Assembly: GCA_032622095.1 (NCBI GenBank)
Contig: CP136064.1
Location: 258,211,863-258,275,862, forward strand
Direction of reading: 5' to 3'
Length of the DNA stretch: 64,000 nucleotides
Source: Siphonodentalium dalli
Taxonomy: Eukaryota; Mollusca; Scaphopoda; Gadilida; Siphonodentaliidae
The notes under the pieces were generated by a model that made no database searches, was not told the origin of the DNA, and saw only the letters and a program-made list of their open reading frames with translations. A program made the position numbers and the translations under genes. How positions within the stretch are numbered: the first letter of the stretch is position 1; each line of letters begins with the position of its first letter. Positions 31,865 through 44,068 of this stretch are shown piece by piece.

Positions 31865-33900
31865 ATGTCCATGACTCCATATTCATACATTCCAAACAAG
31901 ATTTGTTCAGATATCACTTTTTTTTATAAATATTGAATCAAATTTCCATCCAAACTTACTGATGTTATTTATTATATTTATAATAAAATGTTGACAAAAG
32001 TTCACCAAGTATCATTACACATGGCAGATACATGTATGGGTTACTGATTCATATACATATCCTTGAAGGTCATTTATTCCAAGAAATCCCACAAGGTCTG
32101 AAGCCAGAAACCGACATGAGGGGCTGAAGGGTACAAATTTCTGACAAGTTTTTGACGAAATTTACAGATGTAAATAACTTCACGGTAACAAATTAACTCC
32201 AGTCTAATTCAAATCAGACTCTTATAAACAAGATACGAATTACTGAGTCTAAACGATTTCACTATCAATCATATTACCGCCACTATAAATAGCTTATGCA
32301 TGCAATCCTTGCATTATGACATCACAGTGCACAAATAGTTTTACAATTTCGCAAATAACTAAACCGGGTGTCAATAACTTGAAATTCTATTCTCGTTGCA
32401 AGGTATTTAATATTGGTAAATTTTGGACCCCTTTGACAGAGCATGCGCAATTTGAAGTTTTGAGTTTGAGTCATCTGGCACGTCGTATAAAACAGCGTTC
32501 TGCCAGAGACGTGCTGAATCTTGGACGTAACGTCGTCAATATACATTGAAGGTAATGGTACAGTATGAAGTACTATGGGGATATGCATGTATTGACTGAC
32601 AAAGGACGTTTCACGAAATTTCGGAATAAATATATTGCAAAGATATATACGAAGGTTCAAAGGTAATGAATGACACGATCCAGATTTTTAAAACAACAAA
32701 CCCGTTTCCGAGATTTATGCACAGTATATTAGAAGTATAAATAAAGACACAATGAGGGCCAGTTTATAGTGCATTGTCAGATGACACTATCATGGCATAT
32801 TTTCGTGAACTTCCCAAGGGAAATGATTATTGCAGATGGCATTTTGTATCAGAAATGCTAAAATTGTTTGAAATATACGATTACGGCATGTGCCAGCTGG
32901 CTTGACATATAAATAAAATAACGTAGCACATGCCAGATGCGCCAATGTCAAGCCAAGCGAAGATAGCACGACCCATGTCTGGCGTGACGTATAAAACGGG
33001 CCTAAGAATTTTGAAATTGGTTAATCTTAATTTGAGTTGTAAAGCTGGACAAACCAAAATTGCAATTTTTTTTACAAACTAAGGTCGATAAACGGAGACA
33101 AATTGAAAATGCAAACAATGCCATTTGGCATTCATTTGAAAGCATTCATTATGGCAAACATCCACACCAAATTTCATTCAGATCCAACAACCCATGGATG
33201 GGATATGTGCTTTGAGCAGACAAAAAGAAATGATTTCCAGATAAACAAAGAAGGATAACTTTTAACATGAAAAAAAGTGACGTGCATGCACGTTTATTTG
33301 GAATACTTGAGTAGAGGGGGTGCTTATTCTAGTCGACTCGAACCCTATTACTATGCCATCAACTGGCCTGCCCAGACCAAGTCTTCTTGGTCCACAAGAG
33401 CTTGGGATATTGGTTGTGATGATGCAGTTTTGGATCGAGTCCCCTCCCATTAATCTTCTATAACAGACTTTACATCCAGAATCAAGGGCATGAGTTATCT
33501 TGCTTGTATGTCTTTGGACTAAGTCAAATGGATGCTTTGCATATATGAACAGAGGGCAGCCATTTCCAAGCATGATAATATCAAACATGCATATATCAGA
33601 GATCTGTTAAATGTCAAAGAAACAAGATTTATTAGTAAACAAAGCCTTGTTTTCCAGAGAAATTTGATTGTCGCGCTATCAGAAAATGCATGTAAATAAT
33701 ACATTAAATGATCGTATCATCACTTTACAATTTTCTACCGAGGTAAATGATATATAATTTTGAAGAGGGATTAATTGTGGACATGTCAGCTGATTAATCA
33801 CATTCAGGGGTTTATGTGAATGCCCAGGCTTCACATGTATATGTAGTGCGTCTTTGGAATGAAAGTCCGTTATAAAAGAGCAATGGGGCAGGACATTATG
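31865..33900. other. Convergent intergenic region, no gene recognised
   Basis: Between WRAP73 and TPRG1L. AT-rich sequence without a recognised gene. Around 32880-33000 there are inverted GCATGTGCCAG / ACATGCCAGA and CATGTCTGGCGTGACG motifs, possibly a decayed hairpin element. Short open frames at 32316-32660 and 33262-33921 lack domains. Confidence 0.4.
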
Positions 33901-34373
33901 ATATTTAACACTAACTATCAAATGATAACTGGCCTCCCCTGCTGAAGTGTGATGGAATATTAAATAGACATATTCAGTATTTAACGCTGGTAGTTTTAAT
34001 GATAGCTGGCCTCCCCTGCTGAAGTGTGATGGAATATTAAATAGACATATTCAGTATTTAACGCTGATAGTTTTAATGATAGCTGGCCTCCCCTGCTGAA
34101 GTGTGATGGAATAATTAAATGGACATTACGGTATAGCTGGCCTCCCCTGCTGATGTGTGGTGGAATATTAAATGGACATTACGGTATTCAACGCTATGAT
34201 AGTTTTAATGATAGCTGGCTTCCCCTAACACTATAACTATAAAATGATAGCTGGCCTCCCCTGCTGAAGTGTGATGGAATATTAAATAGACATTATGGTA
34301 TAGCTGGCCTCCCCTGCTGAAGTGTGGTGTAATATTAAATGGACATTACGGTATTCAACGCTATGATAGTTTA
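33901..34373. repeat. Minisatellite, unit about 60-85 bp, about 7 copies
   Basis: Units share GATAGCTGGCCTCCCCTGCT and GAAGTGTGATGGAATATTAA, with variable spacing between. Confidence 0.9.
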
Positions 34374-34588
34374 ATGATAAATGTTAAACAATCAGCAAGA
34401 ACAAACAGAATAAATAAACATTTTACACACAACAGTTCTCATTGTATCACATATATTAAGGTTCATCTTTCTCAGGGAGAACATGCTCTTGAGACAGGGA
34501 CCCGCCCCGAGGTTTCAAATTGGGAGAAGTCACTTCTCCCTGTTTGGTTATCAGGGAGAAATGAACTGTTATCGGAGAAGTAACAATG

Positions 34589-34709
34589 ACTGAAGTTCAA
34601 TTTACACCCCAACATCACTCATTCTATGATCCATTAAGTATTATGCAAGACAAGAGCCCATCTATATAACCATTATAGTGAGTACAACATCACTATAATC
34701 AGTAAATTT
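34589..34709. repeat. 121-bp direct repeat, left copy
   Basis: Almost identical to 35091-35211 (GAAGTTCAATTTACACCCCA ... CACTATAATCAGTAAA). The two copies flank a family B MITE. Related copies exist at 41240-42050 (split by a hAT MITE) and inverted at about 52745-52870. Confidence 0.9.
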
Positions 34710-35090
34710 GACCCGCTATATCAAATCCAGTCGTAAGTCGGGATTTTTTTACCCTGTGCCAATGCATTCTCTTATATATGCGAGTCGACCATAGGTCGCC
34801 TCGCATATATAAGAGAATGCATTGGCCTAACAATTTTTTACAATTTTAATAAATTTTTCTTGTATTCTTTAACAATTTTATAATTTTACCCATACAGAGC
34901 CCCAGACACACTTGAGTTCTATATGCTTCTATATATGTGTGGGGCTCCCTGCAGGGTAATGGATGTTTTTTATTTTATGTCCTAAAAATTGTTAGGCCAA
35001 TGCATTCTCTTATATATGCGAGGCGACCTATGGTCGACTCGCATATATAAGAGAATGCATTAGCACAGGGTAAAAAAATCCCGACTTACG
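34710..35090 (+). mobile_element. MITE family B, right end missing
   Basis: Left end TTTGACCCGCTATATC, two cassette palindromes (about 34757-34827 and 34994-35064), then the sequence breaks at CCCGACTTACGACTG, where the family normally continues with GATTTGATATGGCGGGTC; instead the 121-bp repeat resumes. Confidence 0.85.
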
Positions 35091-35211
35091 ACTGAAGTTC
35101 AATTTACACCCCAACATCACTCATTCTATGATCCATTAAGTATTATGCAAGACAAGAGCCCATCTATATAACCATTATAGTGAGTACAACATCACTATAA
35201 TCAGTAAATAT
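35091..35211. repeat. 121-bp direct repeat, right copy
   Basis: Second copy of 34589-34709, joined to the truncated MITE at the shared GACTG. Confidence 0.9.
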
Positions 35212-35771
35212 GCTGTTTGGACATATGCATACTGGTATATGAGAGGTCACTTCTCCCTTGAACAAAAAATCGGAGAAATTGCCATTTTAGGGAGAAGATG
35301 TCTCCCCAAAGTCGCCATCTGGGCTGGTCACTGTCTTGAGACATGCAAACAAACAAAATGTGTCAACTGCAACCTCACTAAACATGGACATATCATCTTA
35401 GTTTCCTTTTATTGATTGTGACATATACCCCACAATCAGTGCTAAATGATGGGCACATAATTAACAAGTATATTAACCTAACAGAATGAAAATAGGTGTT
35501 CAACGATTGGAAGTGAAAATGCATGTATTAGTAGTTTTGCAAGAAAACCTGTGTTTTTCGGGGGAAAACTACTCCATCCTTAGAAAACTGCTAACAGATA
35601 CCTCAACATGAACATAACATAACCAGGGCACAGCAAATCTTGAATATTCACTTTTTTATCAAAACATTTCAGAATTGTGCATGACAATGACTATTAAAAT
35701 TTATATAAAATCAAATATAATATCATACAGTTTAAAACAGTTTGTCATAAATGAAAGAAACATGCATGGTT
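35212..35771. other. No gene recognised
   Basis: AT-rich intergenic DNA with GGGAGAAG / CTTCTCCC motifs at 35245-35320 that belong to the dispersed repeat flanking the family B copy. Confidence 0.4.
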
Positions 35772-36014
35772 TAATCCTTCCATGACTGGAGTTTCCTGAA
35801 ATTTTGAGAAAAGCACCGAAAACCCTATACCATAGGGAGACTCGCATATATAAGAGAATACATTGGCCTAATAATATTTACCTTCACAGTGTAAACCAGT
35901 CAATCATCATATATGCGAGGCTCCCTATGGGAGACTCACATATTTAAGAGAATGCACTTGCACAGGATCTTTAATGCTGCATCAGCGCAGCTCCCATCAT
36001 GAAAAAGGGTTAAA
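35772..36014. mobile_element. MITE family C, copy
   Basis: Runs from TTTAATCCTTCCATGACTGG to CAGCTCCCATCATGAAAAAG with GGTTAA. The first hairpin has lost one arm. Confidence 0.75.
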
Positions 36015-36306
36015 AATCAATTGATTCAAACCCACATGTAAATTTAATTCAAATGAAAATTTCAGATTCACCGAGCCCTGAACATAACATGCATACAAAC
36101 TCAATTCTCAATTCAACAAATGTAAATAAATGAAACATAAGAAGCACTTCTCATATAGCATGTGATGCTAGGAAAACACCAAATGAAAATGATCAAAATG
36201 AAATAAAAATATAAAAAAAGCGCTGAGTATATGTATATTGTTGTGGATTGATTCTATAAACCCTTTTTATTTCTGAAGGACTGTCCAATTCAGTTTGAAA
36301 CTGACT

Positions 36307-36771
36307 ATATGTGACCCGGCATATCAAATCCAGTCGTAAGTCGGGATTTTTTTTACCCTGTGCCAATGCATTCTCTTATATATGCGAGTCGACCATAGGT
36401 TGCCTCGCATATATAAGAGAATGCATTGGCCTAACAATTTTTTACAATTTTAATAATTTTTTCTTGTATTCTTTTACAATTTTATAATTTCACCCATACA
36501 GAGCCCCAGACAAACATGAGCAGACGACACTCTTCTATATGCTTCTATATATGTGTGGGGCTCCCTGCAGGGTAATGGATGTTTTTAATTTTATGTCCTA
36601 AAAATTGTAAGAAACATTTATTTTAAAAAAATGATAAAAAATTGTTAGGCCAATGCATTCTCTTATATATGCGAGGCGACCTATGGTCGACTCGCATATA
36701 TAAGAGAATGCATTGGCACAGGGTAAAAAAAATCTGACTTTCGACTGGATTTGATATGGCGGGTCACATAT
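36307..36771 (+). mobile_element. MITE family B, complete copy
   Basis: Both termini, both palindromes and the GAGCCCCAG / TGGGGCTC central inverted segment are present. One of the best copies for defining the family consensus. Confidence 0.88.
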
Positions 36772-36807
36772 TATACCTGGCTATAAAAAATAGTTGAGAT
36801 GTTTATA

Positions 36808-36985
36808 ACCCTTCCATGACAAGAGTTTCCTGAAATTTTGCTTAAACCCTGCGCTAATGCATTCTCTTACAAGTGCGAGTCTCCCATTGGGAGCCTCACA
36901 TATATAAGACAATGCATTTGGCTTAGCAATATTTACCCCTTTACCTTGTAAGCCAGTGCATTCTCATATATATGCAAGGTTCAAC
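36808..36985. mobile_element. MITE family C, right-truncated copy
   Basis: Starts AACCCTTCCATGACAAGAG and reaches the first arm of the second palindrome (CCAGTGCATTCTCATATATA), then stops. Confidence 0.7.
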
Positions 36986-37460
36986 TACTATCATGACAGC
37001 GATCCATGGTATTCATTTTTTTCTCAGTCTTTAAGAAATTTCCAGACAAAAAGCAGCAAAGGACGCCCACATTTGACATTACATGTATATTGGCAGATTT
37101 TTATATACCAAAAAACGTCAAGGCATTTATATCCTGTTTGTGACATCAGGTAATGAAAAATTTATCCGTAAACTATTACCGGGTATATATTTGGTGATTT
37201 ATGCTTCTAGAGAGTTGCCCATTATTTTGACAAAATTAATTTCAGAATCACCTAGCCAATCATACTTGTGTAGGTCATGTGACCTAAAACTTATTTGGGA
37301 AATTATAATCAGACTTGATCTTAGCTAGCAATAGATCAACCACACAATTGTTTTGATTAACAATGGACAGGTTTAAATTAGAAAACATCAAACTTCACAC
37401 ACCAAGCATCAAGAGACTATAACAACCCATGGGAAAATCATTTCAACGATGGCTGAACTT

Positions 37461-37590
37461 TTAACCCTTTCATGACCGAGCTGTGCTGGTGCAGCATTAA
37501 ATATCATGTGCCAGTGCATTCTATTATTATATGCAAGTCTCCCATATGAAGCTTCGCATATATGAAGAGAATGCACGGCATCACGGCCTT
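37461..37590. mobile_element. MITE family C, fragment
   Basis: TTTAACCCTTTCATGACCGA, GGTGCAGCATTAAA and one degraded palindrome; the rest is absent. Confidence 0.65.
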
Positions 37591-37824
37591 AATAACGATA
37601 TAATAAGGCGTTAACTGATGTCTATGTTTACGCATGTATGAGTCTCCACTAATATGTAGTATATTGCTATTCGTTATGTGATAAAAGATGTCCTTAAGTT
37701 AAATGGACATAAATCATTCATTTTTTACTTCAACAGAGTATGTTTATCCACTAAATAGAACACAGACATCAATTGTAATGCAACCTTTGACATTCTCCAA
37801 ACAAAACCTCGCAAATAATCAACT

Positions 37825-38040
37825 ACAGTAATGCTCTGAGTAATCGACTTCTTAAACACAGCATAATTATGTGTAACTTTTCAGGATTTAGTCGGAAATA
37901 TGGCTTGTTGCCATTCATCGGAAAGCTCTCGGGGAGAGCTTTCCGATGAATGGCAACAAGCCATATTTCCGACTAAATCCTGAAAAGTTACCCATAATTC
38001 TGCTGTAGTTAAGAAGTCGATTACTTAGAGCATTACTGTA
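37825..38040. mobile_element. Fold-back element family F, copy 3
   Basis: Near-perfect palindrome of about 215 bp, centre CTCTCGGGGAGAG. Confidence 0.88.
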
Positions 38041-38084
38041 AGTACTCAAAGGCGATGAACTTGTGATACACAAGTTCGGCAATG

Positions 38085-38195
38085 AGCATTAAATAGCATC
38101 ACACACACATACGTAAACAAGGTAGATAACACCCCCACACACATATGTAAACAAGGTAGATAGCCCCCCCCCCCCCCACACACACATAAACAAGG
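38085..38195. repeat. Low-complexity CA/C-rich repeat
   Basis: Three diverged copies of ACACACATACGTAAACAAGG-type units with a run of C. Confidence 0.7.
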
Positions 38196-38559
38196 AACAT
38201 ATAAGAGAACATCAACAAATGTTCAACCCAAGTGGTCGTCCACTAATATAAAATGGAATGTAAAGTTGAAATAGAGCAAAATATTGAAATGAGCAACTAC
38301 AAAGGATATATCGTTCTGAAAATTTACAACATAATTATAAGACCAATATCAGAGTCTTGACTGATGGGGTTGGGGGGGGGGTGATGATGGTGGGTACTGA
38401 TAAATCCATATTACAGTTCTATTAAATTAGTATCCTCATTGTGGTTGAAAAAATATTTATTGTCTAAAATTCCAATAAAACTTTTTACGTTCTATGTTCT
38501 ATTTTAAACCACCAAAATTTACTTCAATTCCAAGTCAGCAGCCCCTTATTCTTTGAACT

Positions 38560-38773
38560 ACAGTAATGCCCTAAATAATCGACTCCTTAACCACAGCAGA
38601 ATTATGGGTAACTTTTCAGGATTTAGTCGGAAATATGGCTTGTTGCCATTCATCGGAAAGCTCTGTGAGAGCTTTCTGATGAATGGCAACAAGCCATATT
38701 TCCAACTAAATCCTGCATAGTTACCCATAATTCTGCTGTGGTTAAGGAGTCAATTATATAGGACATTACTGTA
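38560..38773. mobile_element. Fold-back element family F, copy 4
   Basis: Same palindrome as copies 1-3 with more arm mismatches (for example GCATAG for GAAAAG), so it is older. Confidence 0.85.
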
Positions 38774-39462
38774 TCACTTAAGGATCTGTAGCTTTACGTC
38801 ATCATTACTACTCTAACTATTCTACCTGATAATGCTACAATGGGAAGTCATTGCAGGCCTTAAAATCCATCATATTTTGCAAGAATCAAAACAATGTTTC
38901 TACAGAGAATCAAGACTTTAAGAGAATCATGGGCCTATTTAGACAATTAATCTTTCTGATCTAGCAGGATCTGGCCTAACAAAAACAAATTGTAAAGAAA
39001 ATTGAATTAGAAATACACGTGGCTCAATGACCTTTACATATTGAGAAAAAAGACATTTTGATAAGAAAATACAGGTTGTCTCGAATTGAAACTATGATTA
39101 CCCAGAAGAAAGAATTATTGTGAAACAAACAAACAATAACAGGGTCGGGGGTAACAAGAGTTCAATTTAAAAATCTAGGTCTTATAAACATACATAAATT
39201 GTTCAGATTAGGTCAATTAGTCAATTTCCCATGTCAAAAAAATTTGAAAATCACATGCTTTTTTATTTTATTTTTTATTTTGGAGGCACATGCCAACGAA
39301 GCATTCCACCTGTCCATAGGCTATCTCCAGGTCTAATGTCAGTTACCTGTGGCCATTATTTATTATCAAATGCCTTTAAAAAGTTAGTTATCCAATCTCA
39401 ATTGCAATTATTTTGATAGAAAGCAAATAGGAAGGTTGCATGTGCACAAGCCTGAGTTTAGA
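38774..39462. other. No gene recognised
   Basis: AT-rich intergenic DNA; nothing structured seen. Confidence 0.4.
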
Positions 39463-39893
39463 GCCTGTCATTTGCAGAATGAGGTCCCCAGAGGGTAAAT
39501 TTAGTGACGCTATCCTGCATAGTGGGCTAGCATCACCAAATTCACCCTCTGCAGTCCTCATTCAGCTTCATCTGCTATGGGAGACATACCGTAGACTCGG
39601 ATTGAAGTTCCCAAAGAGTGAATATTGTTATGTACACCAATTGGGAATCTCGATTATGCAATATGTTGTCTGTCAATTTGGGGATATAGAGAAAGTAAAC
39701 TAAAAAAAGAAATAGAATCTATGTGAAGACGTTTCTATAGAAATTTTATAATAAAGAACTTTCCAGAGAAGGTGAGGCCTAAGCAGAATAAGGTCCCCAG
39801 ACGGTGAATTTAGTGATGCTAGCCCACTATGCGGGATAGTATCACTAAATTCACCCTCTGGGGACCTCATTCTGCAAATGACAGGCACACTAA
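39463..39893. mobile_element. Fold-back element family E, complete copy
   Basis: Left hairpin about 39475-39565, right hairpin about 39790-39878, spacer between them inverted in part relative to other copies. Ends TGTCATTTGCAG and CTGCAAATGACAG. Confidence 0.8.
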
Positions 39894-40319
39894 AGTCAGT
39901 CTTGCATGTGCAGGATCCCTGTATCATGCACGCAAGCCTGAGAAATGGGAAATTGACTTTATGTGACCTTGTAGCCCTGAACGTCTCGTAAACAGATGAC
40001 TGAATCAACATTACTTCAGCAATCCTTGAGATATGAATATACTAGGACATGTATTTAGGAGATAAAACACTATGCTATGTGCTAATTACCGTAGGTATGG
40101 GTGTACTTATACAACATATCAATTGTATTTACATTGTGTATATTGCACTGTCCTTCACGTCACAGGCATGAGTAGCTAACTAGCAACATATCATTTGACA
40201 AATTTTTCCTCGGCAAAAATTTCTCCAGCTGAAAATAAATTGCCAGCACTATTTCAGAGCAAAATGTATTATTTCACAAACAATATTTTATGAATAACTG
40301 AATATTTATAATTGAACTC
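39894..40319. other. No gene recognised
   Basis: AT-rich intergenic DNA without recognised features. Confidence 0.4.
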
Positions 40320-40553
40320 GTTAATCCTTTCATGACGGGAGCTGTGCTGGTGCAGCATTAAAGATCCAGTGCCAGTGCTTTCTTGTGTATATATGAGTCT
40401 CCCATAGGGAGCCTCGCAAAAAAAGAGAATGCACTGGCTTACAAGGCCAAGGTAAATATTGTTAGGCTAATGTAATTGCTTATAAATGCGAGGCTCCCTG
40501 TGGGAGAATGCATTGGCACTGGGTTTTCAAGAAGCTCCAATCATGGAAGGGTT
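40320..40553. mobile_element. MITE family C, copy
   Basis: TTAATCCTTTCATGACGGGA to CCAATCATGGAAGGGTTAA, with two degraded hairpins. Confidence 0.78.
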
Positions 40554-40756
40554 AATATACAAGACTTTCCTTTTCTTTGGAATCTAGTTTCAATTATCAT
40601 CAGCCATTGATTTCAGTCAGGAAAGATTTTCCACCCCATGCCTCTCCTATAATAGATGTTACTGGAAGTGATACACTTCTATTGTATATACATGTATAGC
40701 ATAAGCATTTCCATAGATCATGGGTTATTATTAACCCTTTGAGATGGATTATCTCT

Positions 40757-41189
40757 TTAACCCTTTACCCAACAGAACGGCCCTGTGCCAATGTATTCTC
40801 TTATATATGCGAGTCGACCATAGGTCGCCTCGCATATATAAGAGAATGCATTGGCTTAACACATATTAAAAATGATAAAATTGTCAAAGAATGTAGGAAA
40901 ATATTATAAAAATTGTTAAAAAATGTAAGAAAAAAATATAAAATTGTTAAAGAATGTTTTTTTTTAGGCCAATGCATTCTCTTATATATGCGAGGCGACC
41001 TATGGTCGACTCGCATATATAAGAGAATGCATTGGCACAGGGCATACCTGTAACCATCACAATGTGGTCAATGAACCGGTTCCAATGATATCCATATTTG
41101 TATGGTGTTATTGAGACAGTGCGAAAATATTTTAGGCTGTTGGAGCTTTATTTGGGCGTTTTTGGCCGGTTTGTTGGGTAAAGGGTTAA
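40757..41189 (+). mobile_element. MITE family A, copy 5
   Basis: Complete, with an expanded inter-hairpin spacer (about 40858-40965) in which the AAATTGTTAAAGAATGTAAG segment is repeated. Ends as in other A copies. Confidence 0.88.
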
Positions 41190-41309
41190 GAGAGAAATAA
41201 GCTCTAGAAATAAGTGGACTGTTATCAGAGAGAAGTAACAATGGCTGAAATTCAATTTACATCCCAACATCACCCTTCTATTATCCAATAAGTATTATGC
41301 AACATAAAG

Positions 41310-41987
41310 CAGGGTTTCCGCTAGGGGTAGGGGAATGGGGCCGGTAGCCGTCAAGGGGAAAAATCCAGGTAAAAGTAGCCTGTTTTACTTTTAGCACTGG
41401 TTGAACTACTTTTGTTATATCGGCCAATAGAATCGTGTGAGAGTAGAAACAGCAGATTGTTTTGTTCCATTTCTGCCCAAGTGCCAAGCTATCAAACCTT
41501 ATACATGTACATGTAACTTTAAAACTAGTAAATTTATTAGATATATATTAATTTACGAAGTACATGTACAGAAAACCAGTAATTTTAATCCCGAGTTAAA
41601 CGTGCTCGTTAATGTTAAAAGACTCACTGTGGAAGACACAGCAGATGTTTCGGATGCATAACGTAATCGGAATATATTAAGGCTGATTACATACAACCGC
41701 AACGTAACTAACCGACCTCAAAGGCATAGCTCCTAGCGATGTCAGTTCTGATCACTTCCTGTTTCAATTTAACAACGCGTTTAGAGTGTACACTCACAAG
41801 ATATAAAATAAATTCACCTTTTAAAATTCCTTAGTACTATAATCTATTCCAACAAAATTCAGAAGTTTTAAACATCTTTATACCTTTATAGACATGCAGT
41901 ATGTCCTGGGGTATGGCAGGAGGGGAAAACTTGGCGAGGGGAACGGGGCCGTCAAGGGGACCCTGTGCCGGTATAGCGGAAACCCTG
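41310..41987. mobile_element. hAT-like MITE in the 121-bp repeat
   Basis: Termini CAGGGTTTCCGCTA and TAGCGGAAACCCTG are flanked by CATAAAG on both sides (41303-41309, 41988-41994). Subterminal GGCCGTCAAGGGGA-type sequence occurs at both ends. It splits a copy of the dispersed repeat seen at 34589. Confidence 0.8.
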
Positions 41988-42188
41988 CATAAAGAGCCCA
42001 TTTATAAAAACATTAGTGAGTAAGAACATCACTATAATCAGTAAATCAGAGAAGCCACTTCTCCCTAGAACAAAATAGGGAGAAGTGGCACATATTAGGG
42101 AGAAGATGTCTCCCAAGTCGCCCTCTAAGCTGATTCTTGCAACATTATTTTCCATCATACATTGAGGATAATTCATGCTATAAACATT

Positions 42189-42497
42189 AACCCTTTGAGT
42201 GCCACGGGCCGATCTCATCGGCCCTAATTTACGGTGTGTAAAATCGGGGTTGAATTTTTTTCGGGTATGCTTAAGCATGCTATAGCGAATTTAAAAACAA
42301 ACTGGATAACACCTTAGGGGCATGTTATAACTCATTAAAATTGTAAAAAATAATAACAAAAGATGAAAAATTGTTAGGCCAATGCATTCTCTTATATATG
42401 CGAGGCGACCTATGGTCGACTCGCATATATAAGAGAATGCATTGGTACAGGGTATATGGGTTGATACAAAAATTGGACCTGGCACTGAAAGGGTTAA
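42189..42497. mobile_element. MITE family D (single cassette hairpin, TTAACCCTTTGAGTGCCA ends)
   Basis: Inverted ends TTAACCCTTTGAGTGCCA and TGGCACTGAAAGGGTTAA surround unrelated sequence plus one intact cassette palindrome (about 42379-42446) with the TTGTTAGGCCAATGC approach sequence. The only copy of this terminus type in the window. A GGGCCGATCTCATCGGCCC hairpin lies near the left end. Confidence 0.8.
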
Positions 42498-42642
42498 ACA
42501 CATTACTAAATACAACATTGTTATAGTGAGAGACCCTGAATATTGATGACAAATATGTCCTTGTTTTTATATTTACCTTTATGTTGTCAGTCAATATAAA
42601 ATGTACAGAAATTTTATATCAATGAGCTCGGAAAAGCTTCAG

Positions 42643-43008
42643 TGGGCTAGCATAACTAAATTCACCCTCAGGGGACCTCATTCTGCTTAGGCCTCATCTT
42701 CTCTGGAAAGTATCTTCATTATCAAATTAACAAGTTTTTTTTAGAAACTTCTTTAGAAAGTTTCTTTTTCTTTTTTAGTTTTGTTTCCTTATATCCCCAA
42801 ATTGGCAGACGACACAATGCATAATCGAGGTGCCCAATGGGTGCAATTCACTATCTTCACCATCTGGGAACTTAAATCTGTGTCTGGGTCTCCCATAGCA
42901 GATGAGGCCATGCAGAATAAGGTCCCCAGATGCATTTGGTGAGGCTAGCCTGTTGTGCAGGGTAGCGTCACTAAATTCACCCTCTGGGGACCTGACTCTG
43001 CAAATTAT
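42643..43008. mobile_element. Fold-back element family E, degraded copy
   Basis: Left hairpin reduced to one arm; right palindrome partly intact (about 42910-43000). The inter-hairpin spacer is recognisable. Confidence 0.7.
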
Positions 43009-43722
43009 ATACATGTAGTTGGAGAGGTATGGGTTGGCTCTTCTTCCTATGCCACCACCAGCAGATATTCCATGATGAAAAGGTCCTAAAGGATGAAGAG
43101 ATCGGGTTCTAGCATGTCCCATAAGTGACGCAAAAAGGGTCAAGTTACTACAAATTAGGCAGCTGGTTCAATTGAGACAAGAACCAGTCTACTACATGAA
43201 AATCAGCAACGACAGTCCTACCAGTATGATGTACATGTATTTCGCGGATGTAAAAAAAAAAATTTAAAATAAGTTTCTCAAAGTATGCACCATGAATGAA
43301 CATTGCTATCTAAGCTGTCGTATGAAGTTGTTGTGATTATCTGGTCTGTTTAACCCTTTCCATAATAAATACTCATTGACGAGTAGTTCCCTTAATAAAT
43401 GTTCAGAAAATAAGTTTGTTGAACTTATAATCTAAACATTACCCACCAATAGATAAGAATCCTTCGGAACTTGTATTATGTCATCGACTTCAATTTTATG
43501 AGCATGAGATGAATAACAGACCATTTCAATGCATATTTTTATAACTGAATGAAAAAATCCTATGCATTTTCTAATGTTGAATAGACTGGTTCCAAGTCCA
43601 ATACTGCAAAAATATCAAATAGTAGTAACCTGACCCTCTTAATATGAGGGACAGCCCATTACCTGCATAGTGCTCAGTAATACAGACTTTCTACTAGCCG
43701 GACTAGTGTGTGCATCGAGAGA
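43009..43722. other. TPRG1L 3' flank
   Basis: Presumed 3' UTR and downstream region of TPRG1L on the minus strand. I did not identify a convincing minus-strand AATAAA. Confidence 0.35.
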
Positions 43723-44068
43723 TCAGTAACATATCCCATTTCTGTCTTTAAAGTACCCCAAGCTACTCTGATTGAAAATCATCGCTCCGAAACTTGCGTA
43801 GCTTTCGATCTCAATCGGACCCTCGACCGCGCTCAATTTCTCCCCGGGTCGTTTCTTCTTCCAGTTTTTTGTGACAGCTTGCACGAGAGATTCGTAGAAG
43901 TCATCGACGTTATACAATGTGGTCTCATTTTCTTTAGGATTGTAAAGTAGCGGGTGGTGGACCAGGGTAATCCATGGAATGTCGGAACACCATGGGTTCC
44001 ATTTCTGACCAAACGATAGCTCTGCTCCTTTGTTCCACTTTAACTGGATTCCTCCGTGCTGTCGCTCT
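43723..44068 (-). CDS. TPRG1L: TPRG1L terminal exon
   Basis: Begins after TGTATTTTAG and reads ERQHGGIQLKWNKGAEL, then FGQKWNPWCSDIPWITLVHH, and ends SLGYFKDRNGICY. Human counterpart: [32 protein letters not shown] and LGYSMTRGKIGF. Most of the conserved C-terminal domain is here. Confidence 0.92.
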
